Shown one piece after another: positions 14,854 to 22,375 of a stretch of DNA of 27,958 nucleotides; within the stretch, counting starts at the first letter, position 1; each line of letters begins with the position of its first letter. Below the pieces are notes generated by a model. That model ran no database searches. It saw only the letters and a program-made list of their open reading frames with translations, and had not been told where the DNA came from. A program made the position numbers and the translations under genes. Origin of the DNA: Anaerolineales bacterium UBA3082 (GTDB lineage: Bacteria; Chloroflexota; Anaerolineae; UBA7937); NCBI GenBank assembly GCA_002366595.1, contig DFBK01000008.1:1-27958 (forward strand), read 5' to 3'.

Positions 14854-14881
14854 TTGCTTCCCCAGCGCGGTATGGTATAAT
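14854..14881 (+). promoter_or_regulatory. Promoter of the F1 ATP synthase operon
   Basis: TTGCTT (14854-14859), a 16-base spacer and a perfect TATAAT (14876-14881), with a leader of about 50 bases before the GTG of atpA. It is the only clear promoter found for atpA through mreB. Confidence 0.65.
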
Positions 14882-14938
14882 CTCAATTGCTGAGGAAAAG
14901 CCTGGGGAAAGTTATCCCTGCCATAGAGAGAGGTAGAG

Positions 14939-16504
14939 GTGGTCTTCAGAGCAGAGGATATAGCCGCAGCCATCAAGCGAGAGATAGAAGCCTTTGAGGC
15001 ACCCCTCGAATCTGTGGATGTGGGGACCGTCGTGGAGGTGGGGGACGGCATCGCTCGGCTGGAGGGGCTAGCGGGAGCCATGGCCTCGGAACTCGTGGAG
15101 TTCGAGAACGGGGTCATGGGGATCGCCTTCAATCTGGAGAAGGAGAATGTCGGCGTCATCATCATGGGCGACTATACCGATATTGAGGAGGGCGATTTAG
15201 TTAAGGCCACGGGGCGCATAGTCTCGGTCCCCGTGGGGGAGGCCCTGGTGGGGCGCGTGGTGAACGCCTTAGGACAGCCCATCGACGGCAAAGGCCCCAT
15301 CGAGACAGATAGATTCCGTCCCGTGGAGAGGATCGCCCCCAACGTTACCCTTCGCAAGGAGGTGGATACCCCCGTCCAGACGGGCATAAAGGCGATCGAC
15401 TCCATGATCCCCATCGGGCGCGGCCAGCGAGAACTCATCATCGGCGACCGGCAGACGGGTAAGACGGCCTTGGCCATCGATACTATAATAAACCAGAAAG
15501 GCGGCGACATCATCTGTATCTATGTGGCCATCGGCCAGAAGCGGGCCACCCTGGCGCGGGCGGTAGCCACTTTGGAGGAGTATGGAGCCATGGAGCATAC
15601 TATCGTGGTGGCAGCTACCGCCTCCGATCCGGCGGCCCTCCAATATCTGGCCCCCTATGCCGGCTGCGCTATGGGAGAGGAGTTCATGGAGAGGGGGGGA
15701 GATGCCCTCATCGTCTACGATGACCTCACTAAGCACGCCTGGGCCTATCGCGAGGTCTCCCTTCTCCTGCGGCGTCCCCCAGGAAGGGAGGCTTACCCCG
15801 GCGACATCTTCTACCTCCATTCACGCCTCTTGGAACGGGCGGCCAAACTCCATCCCGACTACGGCGGTGGCTCCCTCACCGCTCTCCCCATCATCGAGAC
15901 CCAGGCGGCCGATATATCCACCTATATCCCCACCAACGTCATCTCCATCACCGACGGGCAGATCTATCTGGAGAGCGATCTCTTCTACGCCGGCATCCGG
16001 CCGGCCCTCAACGTGGGACTCTCCGTCTCCCGAGTGGGGGGCAAGGCTCAGGTCCGGGCTATGAGACAAGTGGCCGGGAAACTGCGCTTAGAACTGGCCC
16101 AGTTCCGGGAATTGGCGGCTTTCGCCCAGTTCGGCTCAGACTTAGATAAGGCTACCAGGGAGCAACTAGAGCGAGGGCAGCGCATCACGGAGATATTGAA
16201 GCAACCTCAGTATCTCCCCATGCCCTTGGAGCAACAGGTGATGATCATCTATGCCGTGACCAATGATTTCCTCGATGATCTCCCTGTGGAGGAGGTGGGG
16301 GATTGGGAGGATGCTTTCCATCATTTCATGAAGGAGAACCACCCCCAGATCGGGGAGACCATCGCTCGAGAGAAGGACCTATCGGAAGAAACCGCCACCC
16401 TCTTGCGGAAGGCGATAGAGGAGTTCAAGACCGCAGTTTGGGCAAAAGAAGGAGAGGAACCTGGCTACCCCGCGGGAGATAAAGAAGCGGATACGGACCG
16501 TTAG
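14939..16504 (+). CDS. atpA: F1 ATP synthase subunit alpha
   Basis: The product has 521 residues from GTG 14939, with GAGAGAGG before it. The alpha subunit forms the F1 hexamer with beta and carries the non-catalytic nucleotide sites. The N-terminal helix (AEDIAAAIKREIEAFE) that contacts delta is present. The Walker A motif GDRQTGKT is at 169-176. IYVAIGQKRATLA, LIVYDDLTKHAWAYREVSLLLRRPPGREAYPGD and the ATP-synthase signature around PALNVGLSVSRVGGKAQ are intact. The usual upstream neighbours atpB, atpE, atpF and atpH are missing here, and the operon starts with its own promoter. Its 3' end overlaps atpG by 44 bases. Confidence 0.98.
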   Translation: MVFRAEDIAAAIKREIEAFEAPLESVDVGTVVEVGDGIARLEGLAGAMASELVEFENGVMGIAFNLEKENVGVIIMGDYTDIEEGDLVKATGRIVSVPVGEALVGRVVNALGQPIDGKGPIETDRFRPVERIAPNVTLRKEVDTPVQTGIKAIDSMIPIGRGQRELIIGDRQTGKTALAIDTIINQKGGDIICIYVAIGQKRATLARAVATLEEYGAMEHTIVVAATASDPAALQYLAPYAGCAMGEEFMERGGDALIVYDDLTKHAWAYREVSLLLRRPPGREAYPGDIFYLHSRLLERAAKLHPDYGGGSLTALPIIETQAADISTYIPTNVISITDGQIYLESDLFYAGIRPALNVGLSVSRVGGKAQVRAMRQVAGKLRLELAQFRELAAFAQFGSDLDKATREQLERGQRITEILKQPQYLPMPLEQQVMIIYAVTNDFLDDLPVEEVGDWEDAFHHFMKENHPQIGETIAREKDLSEETATLLRKAIEEFKTAVWAKEGEEPGYPAGDKEADTDR

Positions 16505-17333
16505 GAATATCGGGCATGTCACCAGGGCCATGCAGATGGTGGCCGCCTCGAAGATGAGGCGCTCTCAAGAGCAGGTCTTGGCCACGCGCCCCTATGCGGA
16601 GAAGGCCTGGGAGATCCTCACCTTTCTGGCTAGCCAGAGGCCAGCCAAGGAGCCCCCTCACCCTCTACTGACCTACCGCTCAGTGAACACCATAGGGCTT
16701 CTTCTTATCACCGGCGACCGCGGGTTGGCCGGAGCCTACAACCATAATATAGTCCGCCTGGCAGCCGAGTTCATCGGTGAGGCGACGAGCCCCGTCAAAT
16801 TGGTCACCGTGGGGCGCAAGGGTAGAGATTTCATGCTCCGCTATGGAGGCGACATCGTCGCCGAGTTCACGGGGATACCAGACCAGCCAGCCTTCACCGA
16901 CATTACCCCCATCGCCAGGACGCTGATAGACGATTTCCTGGGGGGTACCTTCGATCAAGTCATCATCGCCTATACCAACTTCATAAACATCCTCGTCCAC
17001 AGGCCAGCGCTGCGGCAACTTCTGCCCATAAGGGCAGCGAGAGAAATCAAGGTAGCGCTGGAGTATATCTTCGAGCCCGACCCCCGGACTATCTTGGGAC
17101 AGGTGCTGCCTCGCTTCACGGAGTTGCAGGTCTATCAAGCCATCTTGGAGTCTTTGGCCAGCGAGCACAGCGCCCGCATGGTGGCCATGCGGAACGCCAC
17201 CGAGAACGCCGAAGCGCTGGTGGAGGATTTAACCTTATCCTATAACCGGGCCCGCCAGGAGGCGATAACTAAGGAGATCATGGACATCGCCGGAGGAGCA
17301 GAGGCGCTGGCGAAGGTAAGGGCAGTGGCGTAG
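16461..17333 (+). CDS. atpG: F1 ATP synthase subunit gamma, probable CTG start
   Basis: Gamma is the central rotating shaft of F1. The first canonical start, ATG 16530, would delete the N-terminal helix. The frame upstream codes for ATPREIKKRIRTVRNIGHVTRA, which matches the conserved start of gamma (usually MATLREIRRRIRSVKN). The only codon at the Met position is CTG 16461, with AAGGAG 6 bases before it and a TAG about 40 bases upstream. That gives 290 residues, the normal length. The C-terminal helix SARMVAMRNATENAEALVEDLTLSYNRARQEAITKEI is intact. The start lies inside the end of atpA, so translation may be coupled. In most operons atpD follows directly; here four unrelated genes intervene. 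Confidence 0.9.
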   Translation: MATPREIKKRIRTVRNIGHVTRAMQMVAASKMRRSQEQVLATRPYAEKAWEILTFLASQRPAKEPPHPLLTYRSVNTIGLLLITGDRGLAGAYNHNIVRLAAEFIGEATSPVKLVTVGRKGRDFMLRYGGDIVAEFTGIPDQPAFTDITPIARTLIDDFLGGTFDQVIIAYTNFINILVHRPALRQLLPIRAAREIKVALEYIFEPDPRTILGQVLPRFTELQVYQAILESLASEHSARMVAMRNATENAEALVEDLTLSYNRARQEAITKEIMDIAGGAEALAKVRAVA

Positions 17334-17348
17334 ATTAGGAGAAAAATA

Positions 17349-17690
17349 ATGAACAAGACAAGATTTGTAGTCGATTCTGCGCAAATCCTTATAATCGATC
17401 CAATTTTCCTTGAGACCTTCGCACGTCATTTTTCCTATCAGGATTTCATCAGATTTGAAAAGGAGGGCGGACAGCCACAGGACTATATCAATGAAGTGGT
17501 GGCAAAGGCGTTTCCAGGAGTGAGCGCATCACATCTGGATTGCCTCGTGGGTCTGCTAGAAGCCGACGGGATTTACGGAGACACCGAATTTGTGGGCGAT
17601 GGGGTTTACGAAGTAAGCTCCGAAGCAATTAAGATGACCCCTGAATATAAGCAAGTATTTCTATCTTGGGTGGCAAAAGAGGTTGCCTAG
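17349..17690 (+). CDS. Uncharacterised 113-aa protein of the insertion module
   Basis: ATG 17349 follows atpG by 15 bases and has AGGAG 7 bases upstream. The N-terminus contains FVVDSAQILIIDPIFL, similar to the VDSGQxxIxDPxxL pattern that I recall in several small uncharacterised bacterial and phage proteins. The rest is mixed alpha/beta with GDTEFVGDGVYEVSSE. No membrane segment, signal peptide or catalytic triad is evident. I do not recognise a family with certainty. An 81-base gap with a GTCAT/ATGAC inverted repeat separates it from the next gene. Its position suggests it works with the GHKL ATPase, but this is inference only. Confidence 0.7.
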   Translation: MNKTRFVVDSAQILIIDPIFLETFARHFSYQDFIRFEKEGGQPQDYINEVVAKAFPGVSASHLDCLVGLLEADGIYGDTEFVGDGVYEVSSEAIKMTPEYKQVFLSWVAKEVA

Positions 17691-17771
17691 TTAGTTGTTT
17701 ATCGGGTCATTCGAAGATGACAATAAAAGACCTTAGAATTTATTTAGAGAGGGGATTTAGGGAGAGAAATC

Positions 17772-18374
17772 GTGTCTCCATTTGATGAGAAAGTCTATCA
17801 GCGAATTGAAATAGGTAAGCAGATTGTATTCGCAATATACTCAGTGAATAGGAATAGTGAAGAGTGTTCTTTTGAACGACTTGTCAAGGAGTGTTTTACT
17901 CTATTTCCCAAGACCTTTGGTTTCTACCGCTACCCAGAATGGCCTGACTCATTGAGACTAGATCGTGCTCTGAGGACTCTTCGGCAGAAGGGGTGGGTTA
18001 CAGGCAGTGCCAAAACCGTCTTCTCCGTAACGAGGTTTGGAGAGCAAGTAGCCCGGGAGCTAGAGAGGACTCTTACTGGCAGAAAGATGCCGCCTGGCCC
18101 GATCAGGAAGCTCGCGAAAGGCCAAGAAGCAAAATTGATAAATCCATTGAAGCAAAATGAGGTGTATGCAAGATTTCAGCAAGATAGGGAGCACTTTTCA
18201 GTCAGTGAGACTGAATTGAGGAGAATGTTGCACTGTACATTGGAAACCCCGCTAAGAGTAGTAAAGCAGAGCCTGCAATATTGTAAGAATCTAGCCGAAG
18301 AGTGCGAAGAAGAGGATCTACGCGAATTCCTAAGTACTTGCGAGGATAAACTCGATCTGAAAAGGCGATATTGA
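17772..18374 (+). CDS. Winged-helix-like 200-aa protein of the insertion module
   Basis: The start is GTG 17772, with GGGAGAG a few bases upstream. The middle of the protein, SLRLDRALRTLRQKGWVTGSAKTVFSVTRFGEQVARELERTL, has the form of a winged helix: a recognition-like helix, KGWV and a wing with T-x-x-G. Before it stands a helical region with CSFERLVKECFTLFP, and after it a charged helical C-terminal half with two Cys pairs. DNA or protein binding is therefore plausible but not shown. The stop codon overlaps the start codon of the ATPase gene (TTGA), which argues that the two products are made together. I do not recognise a named family. Confidence 0.65.
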   Translation: MSPFDEKVYQRIEIGKQIVFAIYSVNRNSEECSFERLVKECFTLFPKTFGFYRYPEWPDSLRLDRALRTLRQKGWVTGSAKTVFSVTRFGEQVARELERTLTGRKMPPGPIRKLAKGQEAKLINPLKQNEVYARFQQDREHFSVSETELRRMLHCTLETPLRVVKQSLQYCKNLAEECEEEDLREFLSTCEDKLDLKRRY

Positions 18375-20272
18375 GCCAGAGGCGCGAAATGGAGTTCAAA
18401 GGCAGCCGGGACCTACCCATTAATCCGAGAATAATACAACAGATGGCAATGGGAACCATTAGGAGCGTAGTGGACGCTGTAGTGGAACTTGTAACAAATA
18501 GCGACGATAGTTACAGAAAATTGGAGCAGGAGGGCAATAAGACCACGGGGATCATACATATATTTGTGTACCGATTGAAAGGCGGTAGGTGTAAAGAGCT
18601 GAAGGTCTGGGACTTTGCTCAAGGCATGACCACAGATGGCTTAGAAAAAGCGTTGGAATTCGCCGGAGAAACTAGTGGATTTGAAAAAGGTCGTAGCGTG
18701 AGGGGATTGTTCGGGAGAGGGCTCAAAGAAGCGATCATTAGTCTGGGCGAAGCAGAGATTTACACGATCCAAGCGAACAGACTGAGCGCAACACGGATAT
18801 GGTGGGATGCGCACAAGCGGAAGGCTCAATATAGTCCGATACTAGAAATGCCCCCCACCGATTCTCAGCGAGAAGAGATTGGGATAGAAACCGGCTCTGG
18901 CACGCTTGTAAGAATCAAGGTTACTAATGAGAAAATATCGGTGCCCGATTACAAGACCTTAAAGCCCCGGGTAGAAAATCATTATGCCTTGAGGGACATA
19001 AACTCTTCCCCGCGCAGAGAAATATGGCTGCATTTCGACTCCTATAAGAGGACTTACTATGAGTCGCGAATAGGATATGAATGTCCACCCTCGGAACTGG
19101 TTCTAGAAAAGGAGTTTAGGCTTCCAGGGTATGGAGACACCGTAAAGGTCAAGATCTACGAGAGTGACGAACCGTTTGACCCACCGCGAAATAACCCCTT
19201 CGCCCAGGCCGGTCTCCTCATAAAAACAGAAGGGGCGATCTTGGACAACCAACTCTTCAGATATCAGAACGACCCGGCTGCCTTCTATTTCTACGGGGAA
19301 GTATTATGCAAAGGGCTGGCAGATAGAATCAGAGAAGGGGATTGGGGGATAATTGATCCTAACAGGGCAGGACTAGAGTGGCATCACGAATTCTGCAAGA
19401 CACTAGAAAGTACCGTTGAGCAAGCACTAGCACCCTTGATTGAGAGGAAGAAAAAAGAACTGGAGAAAGGCCCCCGCAAGGAAACTCCTGCTTCTACCAA
19501 GAAGATGCTTAGACGCCTGTGCAATTTGCTGAACAGATTGGCTAATAATGAACTCGAAGAGCTGGAAGTTCCGATCGAACCGAGTGAGATATATGACTTA
19601 ATTATAAAACCAGAACTAGCCAATATCGAAATAGATAAGCCTCGAACCTTTTCTATTTATGCTCCTGAAGATTTGGTAAACCCAGTGAAAGTCCCTCGTG
19701 CTGAAGTTGAATCAGATAACCCCGATGTCCAGATTCTGACACGTGAAGTGTCTCTAAGGAGACACCTCAGATACGCAAACCTCTACCATGGCACATTCAA
19801 TGCCGTTGGCCGGGTGCTGGGAGCAGAGGCTTCTTTGCATGCTAGATTTGCAGATACTGAGGCCATCGCTCTAGTGAAGGTGGGGCCTCAAAGAAAGAAG
19901 CGCAAGCGAAGAAAACTTGTTGCTAAGGCTGGTGGTTTTGTTCGGGATATAGTTCCTGACGAAACAGATAACCCGATACAAAGGACCTTCTACGAGGCTG
20001 GCATAATCAAGATATTTGTTGAGTTCCCTGTGGTTGCAAAATACTTAGGGCCGGGCCTCGATGGCGCGGAAACAGAAAACGGAAGAACAATGCTTGCGGA
20101 ATTGGTTGGCGAAGCTTTTTGCAGAGCAGTGGCGTGGCAACGAATCGAATCAGGCAACCCCACCCCTATTCGAGATCAAGAGATTCGCACCTTCAATAGC
20201 GTCGTTAATGAACTGCAGAGAAAATACCTACATCGGATACACGATATCATAATGCGATGGAAGTTCAGGTGA
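18371..20272 (+). CDS. GHKL-type ATPase (Hsp90/MORC/MutL-like), 633 aa
   Basis: The N-terminal 250 residues show the Bergerat ATP-binding fold. The N box is ELVTNSDDS (E39, N43). The G1 motif is WDFAQGM (D81, G85). The lid is RGLFGRGLKEA (residues 111-121), and GSGTLVRIKV lies at the G3 position. GHKL ATPases dimerise on ATP and clamp clients or DNA. The remaining 380 residues match no domain I can name: they hold a Glu/Lys-rich helix near 380-410 and a basic patch RKKRKRRK near 515. The start is TTG 18371, overlapping the previous stop; ATG 18389 with AGAGG 6 bases upstream is equally possible (MEFKGSRDLPINPR). No endonuclease motif is seen. Related ATPases occur in anti-phage systems, but assignment here is inference. 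Confidence 0.8.
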   Translation: MSQRREMEFKGSRDLPINPRIIQQMAMGTIRSVVDAVVELVTNSDDSYRKLEQEGNKTTGIIHIFVYRLKGGRCKELKVWDFAQGMTTDGLEKALEFAGETSGFEKGRSVRGLFGRGLKEAIISLGEAEIYTIQANRLSATRIWWDAHKRKAQYSPILEMPPTDSQREEIGIETGSGTLVRIKVTNEKISVPDYKTLKPRVENHYALRDINSSPRREIWLHFDSYKRTYYESRIGYECPPSELVLEKEFRLPGYGDTVKVKIYESDEPFDPPRNNPFAQAGLLIKTEGAILDNQLFRYQNDPAAFYFYGEVLCKGLADRIREGDWGIIDPNRAGLEWHHEFCKTLESTVEQALAPLIERKKKELEKGPRKETPASTKKMLRRLCNLLNRLANNELEELEVPIEPSEIYDLIIKPELANIEIDKPRTFSIYAPEDLVNPVKVPRAEVESDNPDVQILTREVSLRRHLRYANLYHGTFNAVGRVLGAEASLHARFADTEAIALVKVGPQRKKRKRRKLVAKAGGFVRDIVPDETDNPIQRTFYEAGIIKIFVEFPVVAKYLGPGLDGAETENGRTMLAELVGEAFCRAVAWQRIESGNPTPIRDQEIRTFNSVVNELQRKYLHRIHDIIMRWKFR

Positions 20273-20278
20273 AATATC

Positions 20279-20491
20279 ATGCTTGATCAAGCGGTCGTTG
20301 AAGAATTTCTCGACAGCAAACTTAGTGATGCAGGTATCGAAATCCCGCTGGATATCAAGAAATCCGATCTAGTGAGAGTGTTCTGTGAGTATGTGGAAAA
20401 CGACTACTATGAATGGCTAAAGGACAATTTCAAGAGTTTCTTTAATCACGACTGGGATTGGATTAGAGAGAAAATTAGAGGGGACAAATAG
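20279..20491 (+). CDS. Small acidic protein (70 aa) of the insertion module
   Basis: ATG 20279 lies 6 bases after the stop of the ATPase gene, with AGGTGA as ribosome binding site inside its end. The product is acidic and rich in aromatic residues (EYVENDYYEWLKDNFKSFFNHDWDWIREKI), predicted to be helical. It has no signal peptide or recognisable family. Tight coupling with the ATPase gene suggests a small partner, inhibitor or structural subunit, which is inference. Its stop is 25 bases before atpD, whose AGGAGG lies at 20506-20511. No promoter for atpD is obvious in or before it. Confidence 0.65.
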   Translation: MLDQAVVEEFLDSKLSDAGIEIPLDIKKSDLVRVFCEYVENDYYEWLKDNFKSFFNHDWDWIREKIRGDK

Positions 20492-20516
20492 CCGAAAGTT
20501 CATCTAGGAGGCTTCT

Positions 20517-21917
20517 ATGTCTAAAGGCATAAAAGGCAGAGTAGTTCAGGTGATCGGCCCCGTGGTGGATGTGGAGTTTCCCCCCGAGGAACTGCCTGCG
20601 ATCTATAACGCCGTGGAGATATACCGGGATGGCTCAAAATTGGTTCTTGAGGTGCAGCAGCATATCGGCGATGAGTGGGTACGCTGCCTGGCTATGGATA
20701 CCACCGATGGGCTGCGGCGGGGCCTGGAGGCGATAGATACCGGGGCCCCCATCAAGGTGCCGGTGGGGCCCGCCACCCTGGGCCGCCTCTTCAATGTCTT
20801 GGGCGAACCCATAGATGAGTTAGGCCCAGTGGAGGCGGAGGAATACCGCCCCATCCATCAACCCACCCCCTCCCTAGAGGAGCAAAGCACCACCGTCGAG
20901 GTCTTCGAGACCGGCCTGAAGGTGATCGACCTCATCTCCCCCTTCACCAAAGGCGGCAAGACCGGCGTCTTCGGCGGGGCTGGGGTGGGGAAGACCTTCA
21001 TCATCATGGAGTTAATCCGCAATATCGCCCTCGAGCATGGCGGCGTCTCCGTCTTCTCCGGCATCGGCGAGAGAAGCCGAGAGGGAAACGACCTCTGGTA
21101 CGAGATGAGGCGCACTGGGGTGATGGATAAGACGGTCATGGTCTTCGGCCAGATGAACGAGCCACCAGGGGTCCGCCTCCGGGTGGGCCTCACGGGGCTA
21201 GCCATGGCCGAGTATTTCCGCGACCACGGTCAGGACGTGCTCCTTTTCATCGATAATATCTTCCGTTTCGTCATGTCTGGCTCCGAGGTATCGGCGCTCA
21301 TGGGACGGATGCCCTCAGCGGTGGGCTATCAGCCCACCCTGGCGGCGGAGATGGGCCAACTCCAAGAGCGGATCTGCTCCACCAAGCGGGGCTCCATCAC
21401 CTCCTTCCAGGCGGTCTTCGTCCCCGCCGACGACTATACCGACCCCGCTCCCGTAGCCACCTTCGCCCACCTAGACGCCACCATCTCCCTGGAGCGCTCC
21501 CTCTCGGAGCAGGGGCTCTACCCCGCGGTAGACCCCCTAGCCTCCACCTCCCGCATCCTGGACCCCGGTGTAGTGGGAGAGGAGCATTATCAGGTGGCAC
21601 GAGGGGTCCAAAGGGTGCTTCAAAGGTACAAGGACCTCCAAGATATCATCGCCATCCTGGGCATCGACGAGTTATCTGAGGAGGATAAGGTCACCGTAGC
21701 CCGAGCCAGGAAGATTCAACGCTTCCTCTCCCAACCTATGTTCGTGGCTGAAGCCTTCACTGGAAGGCCCGGGGTATACGTCCCCTTGCGGGAGACGGTG
21801 CGCGGCTTCAAAGAGATCCTAGAGGGGAAGCACGACGATCTCCCGGAGCAGGCCTTCTATATGGTGGGCACCATAGAGGAGGCGGTGGAGAGAGCGAAAG
21901 AGATAAGCGGGGGATGA
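20517..21917 (+). CDS. atpD: F1 ATP synthase subunit beta
   Basis: The product has 466 residues from ATG 20517 with AGGAGG 5 bases upstream. Beta carries the catalytic nucleotide sites of F1. The Walker A motif GGAGVGKT is at 153-160. FSGIGERSREGNDL includes the catalytic Glu, and LLFIDNIFRFVMSGSEVSALMGRMPSAVGYQPTL is the typical Walker B and DELSEED-flanking region; DELSEED itself is present as GIDELSEEDKVTVARARK. Length and motifs are normal, so the insertion upstream has not damaged the gene. Transcription presumably depends on read-through from the atpA promoter, across the four-gene block. It overlaps atpC by 4 bases (ATGA). Confidence 0.98.
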   Translation: MSKGIKGRVVQVIGPVVDVEFPPEELPAIYNAVEIYRDGSKLVLEVQQHIGDEWVRCLAMDTTDGLRRGLEAIDTGAPIKVPVGPATLGRLFNVLGEPIDELGPVEAEEYRPIHQPTPSLEEQSTTVEVFETGLKVIDLISPFTKGGKTGVFGGAGVGKTFIIMELIRNIALEHGGVSVFSGIGERSREGNDLWYEMRRTGVMDKTVMVFGQMNEPPGVRLRVGLTGLAMAEYFRDHGQDVLLFIDNIFRFVMSGSEVSALMGRMPSAVGYQPTLAAEMGQLQERICSTKRGSITSFQAVFVPADDYTDPAPVATFAHLDATISLERSLSEQGLYPAVDPLASTSRILDPGVVGEEHYQVARGVQRVLQRYKDLQDIIAILGIDELSEEDKVTVARARKIQRFLSQPMFVAEAFTGRPGVYVPLRETVRGFKEILEGKHDDLPEQAFYMVGTIEEAVERAKEISGG

Positions 21918-22357
21918 TGGCCAAACTCAAGGTAGATGTCGTCAGCCAGGAGCGCGTCGTTTTCTCCGGCGAGGCGGATATGGTGGTTGCTCCTGGCGCC
22001 TTGGGGACATTGGGGATACTCCCTCATCACGCTCCGCTGCTCACCGCTTTGGAGGTGGGGGAGTTGCGGATCAAGAGGGATGAGGAGGAGATCTCCGTGG
22101 CTATCAGCGGCGGCTTCATGGAGGTCCGTTCCAACAAGGTGATAGTCCTAGCCGATATCGCCGAGCGAGCCGAGGAGATAGATACCGCTAGGGCAGAGGC
22201 GGCCAGGGAGAGAGCCGAAAGACTACTAAGGGAGAGACCGGACGGCGTCGATCTGGCGGGTATAGAGGGAGCCCTGCGTCGCTCCCGAATCCGATTGAAA
22301 GTGGCTCGTCGCAGGCGCAGGCCACGGGAGGTGAGACCTCCCGAAGAGAAAATTTAG
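21914..22357 (+). CDS. atpC: F1 ATP synthase subunit epsilon
   Basis: The product has 147 residues, starting at ATG 21914 in the ATGA overlap with the atpD stop; ATG 21917 is the alternative. The N-terminal beta-sandwich has the usual KVDVVSQERVVFSGEADMVVAPGALGTLGILPHHAPLLTAL. The C-terminal helical hairpin with AERAEEIDTARAEAARERAERLL can extend to inhibit rotation. The tail is longer and more basic than in most homologues (RSRIRLKVARRRRRPREVRPPEEKI). It sits at the rotor end of F1, next to gamma. Confidence 0.96.
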   Translation: MMAKLKVDVVSQERVVFSGEADMVVAPGALGTLGILPHHAPLLTALEVGELRIKRDEEEISVAISGGFMEVRSNKVIVLADIAERAEEIDTARAEAARERAERLLRERPDGVDLAGIEGALRRSRIRLKVARRRRRPREVRPPEEKI

Positions 22358-22375
22358 CCACTAGAGAGAGGCGAG

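Larger units (their letters stand above)
17334..20516 (+). other. Four-gene insertion inside the ATP synthase operon
   Basis: Between atpG and atpD, which are adjacent in almost all bacteria, lie four same-strand genes unrelated to ATP synthase. They are visibly AT-richer than their flanks and use more A/T-ending codons. No integrase, transposase, clear direct repeat or terminator borders them, and the coding direction preserves read-through into atpD. The block contains two tight couplings: the second and third genes overlap by 4 bases, and the fourth begins 6 bases after the third. It looks like a horizontally acquired cassette that settled as cargo in an essential operon. Confidence 0.8.

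Noticed and set aside
17334..20516. Transposon or prophage carrying the module
   Set aside because: No transposase, integrase, terminal inverted repeat or direct duplication was found at either border.
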